Below are positions 8,224-16,868 of a stretch of 64,000 nucleotides of DNA, piece by piece (the stretch's first letter is position 1; each line of letters starts with the position of its first letter). Source of the stretch: Sphingomonas endophytica (GTDB taxonomy: Bacteria; Pseudomonadota; Alphaproteobacteria; Sphingomonadales; Sphingomonadaceae); the NCBI RefSeq assembly GCF_014199415.1, contig NZ_JACIJN010000005.1, positions 62,001 to 126,000 of the forward strand. The letters are read 5' to 3'. Under the pieces are notes generated by a model. It worked only from the letters and a program-made list of their open reading frames with translations. It had not been told where the DNA came from and made no database searches. The position numbers and the translations under genes are program-made.

Positions 8224-8928
8224 TCACAAGCGTTCTAGCGTTCCGGCGGCGACCACCGGTCCGGTCGGCTGGCCGGTCGGCGACCCGCCGCGCGGTTCGA
8301 TCGAGATCGCCAGCGTGCTCCCCGTCGCGGGCAGGTTGGCCAGCGCGACGCGAACCTCGCGCGCGCCGCCCCGCGGCAGCAGCCCCAGCGACACCGGCGT
8401 GCCGCCCGCCGGGATCCGCCACAACTGGCCGTCGCGGTCGGCGGGCGTGTCGACGCCGCGCGTCAGCCGCACCGAGCCGAGCGCCGGCTCGACGATCGCG
8501 ACCGGCGCGGGCACCTTGGCCTTGTCGGTCCAGGCGAGCTGCGCGACCATCAGACCGGCCGGGCGCGCCGGCGTCGTGACCGGCGGGGCCGGCGCCGTCA
8601 CCACGACGGGCGTGAGCAGCCATGCCGCGAACGAGGCGGCGAGCGCACCGCCGGTCGCCCCGATCGCGAGCGAGCGCCAGTGCACGCGCGGCGTCCGCCC
8701 CGCGACATGCGGCAGCGCCAGCATCGCCTCGATCCGCGCCGCCAGATACGGCGGCGGCGCGACCTCGCGATATTGATCGAACAGCGGCGCGAAACGCGTC
8801 TCCCACCATGCGACCTCGGCGGCGAAATCGGCGTCTTGCGCGCGCCGTGCCTCCGCGGCCGCGGCCTCTTCCGCGGCGAGCAGGCCGATCACGAGCTCGG
8901 CGGCGAGAAGGCGATCGTCAGGCGTCAT
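8224..8928 (-). CDS. Anti-sigma factor, RskA-like
   Basis: A 234-residue single-pass membrane protein. The cytoplasmic N-terminus (DDRLLAAELVIGLLAAEEAA) is a short anti-sigma domain without a zinc-binding HxxxCxxC motif. A membrane helix lies at about 88-110 (LAIGATGGALAASFAAWLL). The periplasmic C-terminal part (QLWRIPAGGTPVSLGLLPRG, then ALANLPATGSTLAISIEPRG) matches the anti-sigma-K C-terminal domain. The start lies 11 bases inside the 3' end of the sigma factor gene, so the pair is translationally coupled. It is expected to hold the adjacent sigma factor inactive until an envelope or redox signal triggers release or proteolysis. The signal is unknown. Confidence 0.85.
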   Translation of the reverse strand: MTPDDRLLAAELVIGLLAAEEAAAAEARRAQDADFAAEVAWWETRFAPLFDQYREVAPPPYLAARIEAMLALPHVAGRTPRVHWRSLAIGATGGALAASFAAWLLTPVVVTAPAPPVTTPARPAGLMVAQLAWTDKAKVPAPVAIVEPALGSVRLTRGVDTPADRDGQLWRIPAGGTPVSLGLLPRGGAREVRVALANLPATGSTLAISIEPRGGSPTGQPTGPVVAAGTLERL

Positions 8929-9502
8929 CGTTCAGACACTCCCGCAGACGAAGCAACGCACGACGAATGATACTCTTCATCGTCGGCAACGGGACCCCGG
9001 CGCGCCCCGCGACATCGGCATAGGTCAGCCCGTCAAGGAACGCCGAGCGGATCGCGTGGCGCGGGCGCTCGTCGAGTTCGTCGAGACAGTGATCGAGCCG
9101 CTGCCCGTCCTCGGTCGCCACCAGCGCCTGGTCGGCGCGTGGCGCGTCGTCGACCGTCTCGTCGGGGCCGCCGGCCGGGACGGGGATGAAAGCGCGGCCG
9201 CGCGGCGAGCGGCGCCAGTCGAGCGCGCGATTGCGCGCGATCGTCGCCAGCCAGGTGACCGGATGGCTGCGCTCCGGCCGATAGCCGGCGGCGCGGCGCC
9301 AGACGATCAGATACACTTCCTGCAACACGTCCTCCGCCGCCTGCCGCTCGCCGCAGATACGGAGGCAGATGCCGAAAAGCTTCGCGGCGGTCATGTCGTA
9401 GACGCGGCTGAACGCTTGCCGGTCACCGGTCGCGCTCATCGCCAGCGCGGTGACCAGCGTCGCTCTTCGCGTCTCCGCCGCCTGCGTGTCGTTACCCGTC
9501 AC
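8918..9502 (-). CDS. ECF RNA polymerase sigma factor (SigK-like)
   Basis: A 194-residue protein from the GTG at 9502, chosen because GGAGGGG sits about 6 bases upstream and the earlier reading frame is not sigma-like. Region 2 (about 22-95) contains AEDVLQEVYLIVWRRA and the promoter-melting segment HPVTWLATIARNRALDWRR. Region 4 (about 135-190) has the helix-turn-helix LTYADVAGRAGVPLPTMKSI. It is transcribed with the anti-sigma gene and diverges from two exported ferritin-like genes across 142 bases. Those genes are the obvious candidate regulon, but this is inference. Confidence 0.9.
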   Translation of the reverse strand: MTGNDTQAAETRRATLVTALAMSATGDRQAFSRVYDMTAAKLFGICLRICGERQAAEDVLQEVYLIVWRRAAGYRPERSHPVTWLATIARNRALDWRRSPRGRAFIPVPAGGPDETVDDAPRADQALVATEDGQRLDHCLDELDERPRHAIRSAFLDGLTYADVAGRAGVPLPTMKSIIRRALLRLRECLNDDA

Positions 9503-9644
9503 CGCACCCCTCCACTGGCAAGATCGCCCGTCGCAATTCTTTTTTAACGATCCCGCATCCGCACCCGGATTCGCCTCGTACCTGACTTTACCCACGTTGA
9601 GGAAGACGTTCCGTGTCGTCCCCGTGGGGTGTGGGAGGTGCGAA
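9503..9644. promoter_or_regulatory. Divergent promoter region, ECF sigma operon / ferritin-like operon
   Basis: The 142 bases between divergent starts. A GGAAC element typical of ECF -35 boxes occurs on the minus strand at 9608-9612, inside a quasi-palindrome GGAAGACGTTCC. No good partner -10 was found at the expected spacing, so the exact promoters are not assigned. Ribosome-binding sites GGAGGGG (minus) and GGGAGGTG (plus) close the region on each side. Confidence 0.4.
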
Positions 9645-9650
9645 GTGACG

Positions 9651-10646
9651 ATGCAAGACGCCCGAACCGAGCAGGATCTGCTGATCGAAACCTTCGATGG
9701 CCGCGCCCGACGGCGCGAGAACCGTCGCGCCTTCTTCACCGCCGCGCTGGGCGTGGCCGCGGTCGGCGGTGCGTTCGCCTATGCCGATCCGGCGCTGGCG
9801 CAGACCAGCGTGACCGACAGCGATGTCCTCAACTTCGCCCTCAACCTCGAATATCTCGAGGCGCAATTCTACCTTTATGCCGTCAACGGCACCGGGCTGA
9901 CCAGCGACCTGACCGCGAGCGGCGGCGGATCGGCCGGCGGCACCGTCACCGGCGGTGCGCAGGTCAGTTTCACCACCGATCCGCTGGTCGGCGCCTATGC
10001 TCGCGAGATCGCCGCCGACGAGCTGGCGCATGTCAAGTTCCTGCGCACCGCGCTCGGCTCCGCAGCGGTCGCGATGCCGAACATCAACATCAGCGGCGAT
10101 GCGAACGGGCCGTTCACCGCCGCGGCGCGCGCCGCAAAGGTGGTCGACCCGACCAGCGGCATCTTCAATCCCTATGCCTCGCCGACCGATTTCCTGCTCG
10201 GCGCGTTCATCTTCGAGGATGTCGGTGTCACCGCCTACAAGGGCGCGGCGCCGTTGCTCAGCAACAAGACGTTCCTAGAGGCCGCCGCGGGCATCCTCGC
10301 GGTCGAGGCCTATCACGCCGCGATCGTGCGGACGACGCTCTATTCCAAGGGCGTGCAGGGGCTGATCGACGCCACCGAGCAGATCGCCGCCGCGCGCGAC
10401 GCGCTGGACGGCACACCGACCGAGGACAAGGTGCGCGGCATCGCGCCGAACGACGATCAGGGCATCGCGCCATCGGGCAGCGGCGACACGCTGACCGCCA
10501 ATCTGGCGCCGCTCAACAGCAACGGCCTCGCCTTCAGCCGCACGCCCGGACAGGTGCTCAACATCGTCTATCTCAACGCCGGCACCGCGACGATGGGCGG
10601 CTTCTTCCCCAACGGCGTCAACGGCAACATCAAGTCGACCACCTGA
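9651..10646 (+). CDS. Tat-exported ferritin-like domain protein (copy 1)
   Basis: About 331 residues from the ATG at 9651; the GTG at 9645 has better spacing from GGGAGGTG and is equally possible. The N-terminus carries a twin-arginine-like signal (ARRRENRRAFFTAALGVA, then AYADPALAQ). The mature part matches the ferritin-like domain Ferritin_2: [58 protein letters not shown], with the Glu and His residues of a four-helix di-metal bundle. The function is not established; iron binding or oxidative-stress protection outside the cytoplasm is the usual suggestion. A paralogue follows 55 bases downstream, and the ECF sigma/anti-sigma pair is divergent. Confidence 0.8.
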   Translation: MQDARTEQDLLIETFDGRARRRENRRAFFTAALGVAAVGGAFAYADPALAQTSVTDSDVLNFALNLEYLEAQFYLYAVNGTGLTSDLTASGGGSAGGTVTGGAQVSFTTDPLVGAYAREIAADELAHVKFLRTALGSAAVAMPNINISGDANGPFTAAARAAKVVDPTSGIFNPYASPTDFLLGAFIFEDVGVTAYKGAAPLLSNKTFLEAAAGILAVEAYHAAIVRTTLYSKGVQGLIDATEQIAAARDALDGTPTEDKVRGIAPNDDQGIAPSGSGDTLTANLAPLNSNGLAFSRTPGQVLNIVYLNAGTATMGGFFPNGVNGNIKSTT

Positions 10647-10701
10647 GCGCGGCGGCGCGCTCCCGATGATGTTCCCCTGACGCTCTCAAGGAATTTTTCC
10701 G

Positions 10702-11748
10702 ATGATCGATCCATTCAAGGCGCTCGAAATCCTGTCCGCCGCCGATGCGCGCCGTGCCGCGCGCCGCGGCTTCCTGAAGGCGGCCGGCGGCGGCGCGGTG
10801 CTGCTGGGCGGCGCGTCGCTGCTGTCGGGCTGTTACGGCGATTACCCTGACCAGCCCGCACCGACCCCCACGCCGTCGCCGACCCCGACCCCCTCGGCGA
10901 TCACCGACAGCGACGTGCTGAACCTCGCGCTCAACCTCGAATATCTCGAGGCGCAATTCTATCTGTATGCGGTCACCGGCGCCGGCCTGTCCGCGGCGCA
11001 GACCGCCAGCGGCAGCGGCACCGCCGGCGGCACCGTCACCGGCGGCGCGAAGGTCGACTTCTCGAAGGACCCGGTGGTCGGCGCCTATGCGCGTGAGATC
11101 GCGGCCGACGAGGCGGCGCATGTCGCCTTTCTGCGCACCGCGCTCGGCTCGGCGGCGGTGGCGATGCCCAACATCAACATCGACGGCGGCGCGAACGGCG
11201 CCTTCACCACGGCGGCGCGCGCCGCGGGGGTCATCACGGCGACCGATACGTTCAACCCCTATTCCTCGCCCGAGAACTTCCTGCTCGGCGCGTTCCTGTT
11301 CGAGGATGTCGGGGTGACGGCCTATAAGGGCGCGGCACCGCTGCTCACCAACAAGACCTATCTGGAGGCGGCGGCGGGGATCCTCGCGGCCGAGGCGTAT
11401 CACGCCGGGATCGTGCGCACCGTCCTTTACGCCAAGGGCATGTCGACCGCCTCGCTCATCACCGCGACCACGCAGATTTCCGATGCGCGCGACCTGCTCG
11501 ACGGCAAGCCGACCGACGACACGACGCGCGGCATCGGCGCGGACGACGATCAGGGGCTGGTCGACGACAACAAGGCCGCCAATCTGGTGCCCGCCAACGT
11601 CAACGGGATCGCCTACAGCCGCAGCAGCGAGCAGGTGCACAACATCGTCTACCTGAACGCAACCGGCGCGAACCGCACCGGCGGGGGCTTCTTCCCGAAC
11701 GGCACCAACAACCCCAACGCCGCGCTGCGCGTCGGGCTTTCGTCGTAA
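10702..11748 (+). CDS. Ferritin-like domain lipoprotein (copy 2, tandem paralogue)
   Basis: A 348-residue protein. The N-terminus combines a twin-arginine region ([18 protein letters not shown]) with a lipobox-like LLSGC at about residue 49, followed by a proline/threonine linker ([14 protein letters not shown]). It is therefore probably a Tat-exported lipoprotein, unlike its soluble upstream twin. The Ferritin_2 domain shares long identical stretches with copy 1: [44 protein letters not shown]. Tandem duplication followed by different anchoring is evident. AAGGAATTTTTCCG precedes the ATG at 10702. Likely in one operon with copy 1. Confidence 0.8.
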   Translation: MIDPFKALEILSAADARRAARRGFLKAAGGGAVLLGGASLLSGCYGDYPDQPAPTPTPSPTPTPSAITDSDVLNLALNLEYLEAQFYLYAVTGAGLSAAQTASGSGTAGGTVTGGAKVDFSKDPVVGAYAREIAADEAAHVAFLRTALGSAAVAMPNINIDGGANGAFTTAARAAGVITATDTFNPYSSPENFLLGAFLFEDVGVTAYKGAAPLLTNKTYLEAAAGILAAEAYHAGIVRTVLYAKGMSTASLITATTQISDARDLLDGKPTDDTTRGIGADDDQGLVDDNKAANLVPANVNGIAYSRSSEQVHNIVYLNATGANRTGGGFFPNGTNNPNAALRVGLSS

Positions 11749-11758
11749 TATCTCCAAC

Positions 11759-11847
11759 CGTCATCCCGGACCCGATCCGGGATCCCGCTTCTTCTTCACC
11801 ACCGGCCAGGAAGAAGAAGCGGGCCCCGGATCAGGTCCGGGGCGACC
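11759..11847. repeat. Family B palindromic repeat, full copy
   Basis: Left arm TCATCCCGGACCCGATCCGG then GATCCCGCTTCTTCTT; right arm AAGAAGAAGCGGGCCCCGGA then TCAGGTCCGGGGCGACC. It fills the gap between converging genes and may act as a bidirectional transcript end. Compare 54116-54197 and the half copies at 1249, 22341 and 63106. Confidence 0.85.
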
Positions 11848-11855
11848 GAAGCGGG

Positions 11856-12881
11856 CTATGGCAGCAACAAACTCGCGTCGCCGTAGGAATAGAAGCGATA
11901 GCCGTGCTCGATCGCATAGGCATAGGCCGCCTGTATCCGGTCGAGCCCCATCAGCGCCGATACCAGCATGAACAGCGTCGAGCGCGGCAGGTGGAAGTTC
12001 GTCATCAGCCCGTCGATGCCGCGGAAGCGATAGCCGGGGGTGATGAAGATCGAGGTATCGCCCTCGAACGGCTGGATGCGGCCGTCCGCGTCGGTGGCGC
12101 TCTCGATCAGCCGCAGCGAGGTGGTGCCGACCGCGATCACCCGCCCGCCGCGCGCGCGCACCGCGTTGAGTCGCGCCGCGGTGGCCGGGTCGATCCGGCC
12201 CCATTCGGCGTGCATCCGGTGGTCGGCGGTGTCCTCGGCCTTGACCGGCAGAAAGGTGCCTGCACCGACGTGGAGCGTCAGCGTGGCATGTTCGACCCCG
12301 GCGGACTCGAGCGCAGCGAGCAACGACGGCGTGAAATGCAGCGCCGCGGTCGGCGCGGCGACCGCGCCGGGCTCGGCGGCGAACATCGTCTGATAATCCT
12401 GCGCGTCGCGTGCGTCGGTGTCGCGCTTGCCCGCGATATAGGGCGGCAGCGGCATCCGCCCGGCGCGCTCCAGCAGCAACTCGACCGGCTCCTCGCCCGC
12501 GAACACGAGCGCCCAGCTGCCGTCCTCGGCGCGGTCGTGCGCGGTGGCGGTGACGTCGTGGCCGAAGTCGATCGCGGCGCCGTCGCGCAGCCGGCGCGCG
12601 TTGCGGACGAACGCCCGCCAGCGGCGCGGCCCCTCGCGCTTGTGGAGCGTCGCGCCGATCCGTGCCGACCCGCGCATGCCCTCGAGCTGCGCGGGGATGA
12701 CGCGCGTGTCGTTGAAGACCAGCAGGTCGCCCGCGCGAAGCTGCCCCGGCAGATCGGCGACGGTGCGGTCGGCAAGCCCGTCGGGCGTGACCACCAGCAT
12801 CCGCGCCGCGTCGCGCGGGGCGGCGGGGCGCAAGGCGATCCGCTCCGGCGGGAGCGTGAAGTCGAACAGATCGACGTTCAT
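11856..12881 (-). CDS. queA: S-adenosylmethionine:tRNA ribosyltransferase-isomerase
   Basis: A 341-residue enzyme of queuosine biosynthesis. It transfers and isomerises the ribosyl moiety of SAM onto preQ1-modified tRNA to give epoxyqueuosine. The start [20 protein letters not shown] is the canonical N-terminus. [37 protein letters not shown] and the C-terminal [18 protein letters not shown] plus [12 protein letters not shown] are QueA signatures. Length is normal for the family. The start lies 19 bases after the cyclophilin gene; a queA-peptidylprolyl isomerase pairing is common in alphaproteobacteria. No tgt gene is visible in the window. Confidence 0.95.
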   Translation of the reverse strand: MNVDLFDFTLPPERIALRPAAPRDAARMLVVTPDGLADRTVADLPGQLRAGDLLVFNDTRVIPAQLEGMRGSARIGATLHKREGPRRWRAFVRNARRLRDGAAIDFGHDVTATAHDRAEDGSWALVFAGEEPVELLLERAGRMPLPPYIAGKRDTDARDAQDYQTMFAAEPGAVAAPTAALHFTPSLLAALESAGVEHATLTLHVGAGTFLPVKAEDTADHRMHAEWGRIDPATAARLNAVRARGGRVIAVGTTSLRLIESATDADGRIQPFEGDTSIFITPGYRFRGIDGLMTNFHLPRSTLFMLVSALMGLDRIQAAYAYAIEHGYRFYSYGDASLLLP

Positions 12882-12900
12882 CGTAGCAGCGGGCGGGGCG

Positions 12901-13590
12901 TCAGCGGCGGGGAGCGGACTTCTTCGGCGCGGGCTTCGCCGCGGCCGGCGTGGTGCCGGGCAGCGTCGGAAGCGTCCCCGGCAGCGTCGGCGCGACCGCG
13001 GCTGGCAGCGGCTGATAGGCCGGGGGATTGTCCGACGCGATATAGGCATGAACGATCCGCGACGGGGTCTGCGGCGGCTCGCCCTTCTCGATCGCGTCGA
13101 CATAGTTCATGCCCGACAGCACGCGGCCGAAGACGGTGTATTTCTTGTCGAGCTGGAAGCGCGGTTGCAGCACGATGTAGAACTGGCTGTTCGCGCTGTC
13201 CTCCTTCTCGGCGCGCGCCGCCGCCACCGCACCGCGGACGTGCGGCAGATAGTTGAACTCGGCGGGCAGGTCGGGGAGCGTGCTGCCGCCGGTGCCGTCA
13301 CCCTTGGGATCGCCGCCCTGCGCCATGAAGCCGTCGATGACGCGGTGGAAGGTCAGTCCGTCATAGAAATGCTGACGGGTCAGCGTCTTGATCCGGTCGA
13401 CCATCTTCGGCGCGACATCGGGGCGCAGCGCCACCTCGACCCGGCCGCCCGTCGAGAGATCGAGCACCCAGATGTTGGTCTTGTCGTTCAGCGGCGGGGC
13501 GGGCAGCCGGCCCTGCGTGTCCACTTGGGCGGAAGCGGCGACGGACACGGTCGCGGCGAGCGCGGCGGCGAGAAGGGCGAACGGGCGCAT
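12901..13590 (-). CDS. Periplasmic cyclophilin-type peptidylprolyl isomerase
   Basis: A 229-residue protein with a signal peptide ([20 protein letters not shown], cut near ASAQ). The cyclophilin core runs from about 45 to 185: [20 protein letters not shown] carries the catalytic Phe/His/Arg face, and [17 protein letters not shown] and [10 protein letters not shown] continue it. The tail is Pro/Ala/Lys-rich. It catalyses cis-trans prolyl isomerisation during folding of exported proteins. Lies between coaD and queA on the same strand, separated from coaD by a family C repeat. Confidence 0.9.
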   Translation of the reverse strand: MRPFALLAAALAATVSVAASAQVDTQGRLPAPPLNDKTNIWVLDLSTGGRVEVALRPDVAPKMVDRIKTLTRQHFYDGLTFHRVIDGFMAQGGDPKGDGTGGSTLPDLPAEFNYLPHVRGAVAAARAEKEDSANSQFYIVLQPRFQLDKKYTVFGRVLSGMNYVDAIEKGEPPQTPSRIVHAYIASDNPPAYQPLPAAVAPTLPGTLPTLPGTTPAAAKPAPKKSAPRR

Positions 13591-13720
13591 CGGGTCTTTC
13601 GGATCGGATCAGTGGGTTCCCTTCGCCCTAGACCAGAAACGCGCTTGCGCCAAACTGAACGCGCGCGAGCGTGAGACAGGAATCCGCGCCTGTCATCCTC
13701 GCGCAGGCGCCCCTCCGCAC

Positions 13721-13816
13721 CGTCATTCCCGCGCAGGCGGGAATCCAGACGCGCAGGTTCATCGATAGGGGCGCAGGCGTCAGAGGTTCTGGATTCCCGC
13801 CTTAGCGGGAGTGACG
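13721..13816. repeat. Family C palindromic repeat, full copy
   Basis: A 96-bp element: left arm CGTCATTCCCGCGCAGGCGG then GAATCCAGACGCGCAGG; right arm GTCAGAGGTTCTGGATTCCC then GCCTTAGCGGGAGTGACG. A second copy of 95 bp is at 23725-23819. It lies in the 235-bp gap between coaD and the cyclophilin gene; nothing else is recognised in that gap. Confidence 0.85.
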
Positions 13817-13825
13817 AAAGAAGGT

Positions 13826-14326
13826 TCAGCTCCCCCGCCGGCCGTCGCGCTCGACCCGCGCCACCACCTCGGCGCAAACGGCGGGGCTGACGAACTTGCC
13901 GATATGCCCGCCGAAGATCGCGATCTCCTTCACCAGCCGCGACGCGATCGGTTGCAGGCAGACGTCGGCCATCAGGAAGACCGTCTCGATCCGGTCGTTC
14001 AACTGCTGGTTCATCCCCGCCATCTGATATTCGTATTCGAAGTCGGCAACGGCGCGCAGGCCCCGGACGATCATCGTCGCGCGCTCACGCTCGGCGAAGT
14101 CCATGAGCAGCGAATCGAACGAGACGACACGGATGTCGCCGCCGATCGCGGCGACCTCGCGCTCGACCATCGCCATCCGCTCGTCCAGCGAGAACATCGG
14201 CGACTTGCCGGGATTGGTGGTGACGCCCACCACCAGCCGGTCGACCAGCTTCGCCCCGCGCCGGATGATGTCCATATGCCCGAGCGTGATCGGATCGAAC
14301 GTGCCGGGATAGACGCCGATACGCAT
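13826..14326 (-). CDS. coaD: Phosphopantetheine adenylyltransferase
   Basis: A 166-residue enzyme, the penultimate step of coenzyme A synthesis, adenylating 4'-phosphopantetheine. The start MRIGVYPGTFDPITLGHMDI is canonical, and GGAAGG lies 6-7 bases before the ATG at 14326. GTFDPITLGH is the nucleotidyltransferase HxGH motif. VSFDSLLMDFA, IVRGLRAVADFEYEYQMAGMN and the C-terminal SRLVKEIAIFGGHIGKFVSP complete the family pattern. It follows ispA by 15 bases, forming an xseB-ispA-coaD unit. Confidence 0.95.
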   Translation of the reverse strand: MRIGVYPGTFDPITLGHMDIIRRGAKLVDRLVVGVTTNPGKSPMFSLDERMAMVEREVAAIGGDIRVVSFDSLLMDFAERERATMIVRGLRAVADFEYEYQMAGMNQQLNDRIETVFLMADVCLQPIASRLVKEIAIFGGHIGKFVSPAVCAEVVARVERDGRRGS

Positions 14327-14341
14327 GAGCAAGCCTTCCGG

Positions 14342-15250
14342 TCAGCCGCGACGATCGATGACGAAGCGCGCGATCGCGCGGAGCAGTTCGGCCTCTTCGC
14401 CATAGCTGCGCAGATGGTCGATCGCCTGGTCGACGAGCATCCGCGACTGCTGGCGCGCGCGGTCGACGCCGAGCAGCGAGACGAACGTCTCCTTGCCCTG
14501 TTCGCCGTCCTTGCGCAGCTTCTTGCCGGCCAGTTGCTCATCACCCTCGACATCGAGCAAGTCGTCGACGATCTGGAAGGCAAGCCCGAGGTCGTGCGCA
14601 TAGCCGCGCAGATGGCGGCGGCCCTCCGGCGCGACCCGTCCGAGGATCGCCCCGCCCTCCACCGCCGCGCCGATCAACGCGCCGGTCTTCATCTGCTGGA
14701 GCCGGGTGACGGTGTTGAGGTCGAAGCGCGTCCCATCGGCCTTGAGGTCCATCGCCTGCCCGCCCGCCATCCCCGACGGGCCGGAGGCGCGCGCGAGATC
14801 GGCGATCAGCTCGGCACGGACGAACGGATCGGCGTGCGTCGCGGGATCGGCGAGCACCTCGAACGCCAGCGCGTGAAGGCAGTCGCCGGCGAGGATCGCG
14901 GTCGCCTCGTCGAACGCCTTGTGGACGGTCGCCTTGCCGTGGCGCAGGTCGTCGTCGTCCATCGCGGGCAGATCGTCGTGGATCAGCGAATAGACGTGGA
15001 TCGCCTCCAGCGCGACCGCAACACGCGCCGCGGCATCGCGCGCGACGTCGAACAGCCGCGCGGTCGCGAACACCAGCAACGGACGCAGCCGCTTGCCGCC
15101 ACCGATCGTGGCGTGGCGCATCGCGCGGTACAGGTCCGCGCGCGGATCGTTCGGGATCGGCAACAGCGCGTCGAAGCGCCGGTCCATCTCCGCCGACACT
15201 TCCCTGAGCGCCGCTTTCAGCTGCGGCGAGGCGTTGGCGGCGACGCTCAT
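14342..15250 (-). CDS. ispA: Farnesyl diphosphate synthase (polyprenyl synthetase)
   Basis: A 302-residue isoprenyl diphosphate synthase. The first aspartate-rich motif is HDDLPAMDDDDLRHGKATVH (about 91-110); the second is FQIVDDLLDVEGDEQ (about 235). GGGKRLRPLLVFATA is the substrate-binding region. A short-chain (C15) product is inferred from size and from linkage to the exonuclease VII small subunit, the classic xseB-ispA arrangement. The start overlaps the xseB stop by four bases. Products feed undecaprenol, quinone and carotenoid synthesis. Confidence 0.92.
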   Translation of the reverse strand: MSVAANASPQLKAALREVSAEMDRRFDALLPIPNDPRADLYRAMRHATIGGGKRLRPLLVFATARLFDVARDAAARVAVALEAIHVYSLIHDDLPAMDDDDLRHGKATVHKAFDEATAILAGDCLHALAFEVLADPATHADPFVRAELIADLARASGPSGMAGGQAMDLKADGTRFDLNTVTRLQQMKTGALIGAAVEGGAILGRVAPEGRRHLRGYAHDLGLAFQIVDDLLDVEGDEQLAGKKLRKDGEQGKETFVSLLGVDRARQQSRMLVDQAIDHLRSYGEEAELLRAIARFVIDRRG

Positions 15251-15486
15251 CCGGCGGCGAACGGCTCGACCGCGGCGGGGCGCCCGTCGGCGCCGGTACG
15301 GATCGCCTCGATCCGCGCCTGCGCGGCATCCAGCCGGTCGGCGCAGCGTTGCCGCAGCACGCTGCCGCGCTCGTACAGGCGGATCGCCTCCTCCAGCGGG
15401 GTATCCCCGGATTCGAGCCGCGCGACGATCTCCTCGAGCTCGCGCAGACCGGCTTCGAAGGACAGCGTCTCGGTCGAATTCTCCAT
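15247..15486 (-). CDS. xseB: Exodeoxyribonuclease VII small subunit
   Basis: A 79-residue protein from the ATG at 15486; the frame is open further upstream but that part does not resemble the family. LSFEAGLRELEEIVARLESG then LEEAIRLYERGSVLRQRCAD is the XseB two-helix pattern. It binds the large subunit XseA to form the single-strand exonuclease. XseA is not in the window. First gene of the xseB-ispA-coaD unit. Confidence 0.93.
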   Translation of the reverse strand: MENSTETLSFEAGLRELEEIVARLESGDTPLEEAIRLYERGSVLRQRCADRLDAAQARIEAIRTGADGRPAAVEPFAAG

Positions 15487-15551
15487 GGCCCGGCTATGCG
15501 CTGTGCAAGCGCGGCGGGTCAAGGATATGCCGCAGGTTAGCGCAGCACCGA

Positions 15552-15842
15552 TCAGGCCGCGCGGCGCTGCATCCCGCCGAGCACGTCGCGCGCGGCGCGC
15601 TGTGCGGTCGCGATCTCGCGCGCGGTCATGTCCTCGGCGATGTCCGAGCGCGCCGCCGCGGCGGCATCATTGCCCCACGCCGCCGACAGGTTGAACCATT
15701 TGTGCGCCTCGATCAGGTCGAGCACCGCACCCATCGTGCCGGTCGAATAGGCCACGCCCAGATCATAGGCGGCGTCGGTATCGCCGCGGGTCGCTTCGTT
15801 GATGCGGCGCGCCAGCAGCGCGGTGTCGAAATCGGTTACCAT
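15552..15842 (-). CDS. Small SEL1/SLR-like helical protein
   Basis: A 96-residue protein from the ATG at 15842, with GAGGGGTG upstream at good spacing. It contains one SEL1-like repeat pair: DAAYDLGVAYSTGTMGAVLD then LIEAHKWFNLSAAWGNDAAA, with the characteristic AxYxLGxxY and EAxKWFxxAA positions. No signal peptide or membrane segment. Such short SEL1 proteins are presumed protein-interaction modules; no specific role can be given. It is monocistronic between xseB and panC. Confidence 0.7.
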   Translation of the reverse strand: MVTDFDTALLARRINEATRGDTDAAYDLGVAYSTGTMGAVLDLIEAHKWFNLSAAWGNDAAAAARSDIAEDMTAREIATAQRAARDVLGGMQRRAA

Positions 15843-15951
15843 CGGATCACCCCTCAATCCTTCAATGTGAGGAGGGGTTTGCACCGATTCGGCTCACCAA
15901 ATGGTTAAAGCCGCGATCATCTAAGTCGCTGACAATAAGCAAACTTATCGA

Positions 15952-16794
15952 TCAGGCCGGATCGACGGCGAGATTGTCGATCAGGCGCGTGTTGCCGAGC
16001 CGCGCCGCGGCGAGCAACTGCCGCCGCCGTCCGGGCGCGGGGTCGCTTTCGAGCGTCTCGGCATCGACCAGCGCGACATAATCGACCGCGAACCCCGCCG
16101 CGACCAGCGTCGCGGTCGCATCCGCCAGCGCCTTGTCGACCGTGGCCCCGCCGAGCACCGCACGCGCCGCCACCCCCAGCGCGCGCGGCAGCGCGACCGC
16201 CTTCTGGCGTTCCTCGGGCAGCAGATAGACGTTGCGCGACGACAACGCGAGCCCGTCGTCCTCGCGCTGGGTCGGGACGCCGGTGATCTCGATGTCGAAG
16301 TCGAGGTCGGCGACCATGCGCCGAATCACCGCGAGCTGCTGGAAGTCCTTCTCGCCGAAAAAGGCGCGGGTCGGACGGACCTGGTTGAACAGCTTGGCGA
16401 CGACGGTCGCGACCCCGTCGAAATGCCCCGGCCGCGCCGCGCCGTCCCAGCCGTCGCTGACCCCCGCCACCGAGACGTTGGTCGCGAAGCCGACCGGGTA
16501 CATCTGCTCGACCGGCGGCAACCACAGCAGGTCGCAGCCCGCATCGGTGAGCATCGCGATGTCGCTGACCTCCTTGCGGGGATAGCGCGACAGATCCTCG
16601 TTGGCGCCGAACTGCTTCGGATTGACGAAGATCGACGCCACCACCAGCGTGCCGGGCCGCCATGCCGCCTCGACCAGCGCGACATGGCCGGCATGGAGCG
16701 CGCCCATCGTCGGCACCAGCGCCACCTCACGCCCGCCGGCCCGCGCTTCCGCCAGCGCGGCACGCAGACTGGCGAGATCACGATACACTTCCAC
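15952..16794 (-). CDS. panC: Pantothenate synthetase
   Basis: A 280-residue enzyme that condenses pantoate and beta-alanine using ATP to give pantothenate, upstream of the CoaD step encoded 2 kb away. VALVPTMGALHAGHVALVEA holds the HxGH nucleotide motif. FVNPKQFGANEDLSRYPR, FGEKDFQQLAVIRRMVADL and DGLALSSRNVYL are family signatures. The ATG is 74 bases from the divergent mipZ start. Confidence 0.95.
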   Translation of the reverse strand: MEVYRDLASLRAALAEARAGGREVALVPTMGALHAGHVALVEAAWRPGTLVVASIFVNPKQFGANEDLSRYPRKEVSDIAMLTDAGCDLLWLPPVEQMYPVGFATNVSVAGVSDGWDGAARPGHFDGVATVVAKLFNQVRPTRAFFGEKDFQQLAVIRRMVADLDFDIEITGVPTQREDDGLALSSRNVYLLPEERQKAVALPRALGVAARAVLGGATVDKALADATATLVAAGFAVDYVALVDAETLESDPAPGRRRQLLAAARLGNTRLIDNLAVDPA

Positions 16795-16868
16795 CCGTTA
16801 CCCCTCGAAACTCGCGGTCGGGGGTTCTATGGTCGCGACAGGACGCAATCAATCGAGGATGCGACGAA

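Noticed and set aside
9606..9632. Complete ECF promoter (GGAAC plus -10) upstream of the sigma gene
   Set aside because: GGAAC is present on the minus strand, but no CGTT/CGTA-type -10 lies 16-17 bases downstream, so only the element is noted.
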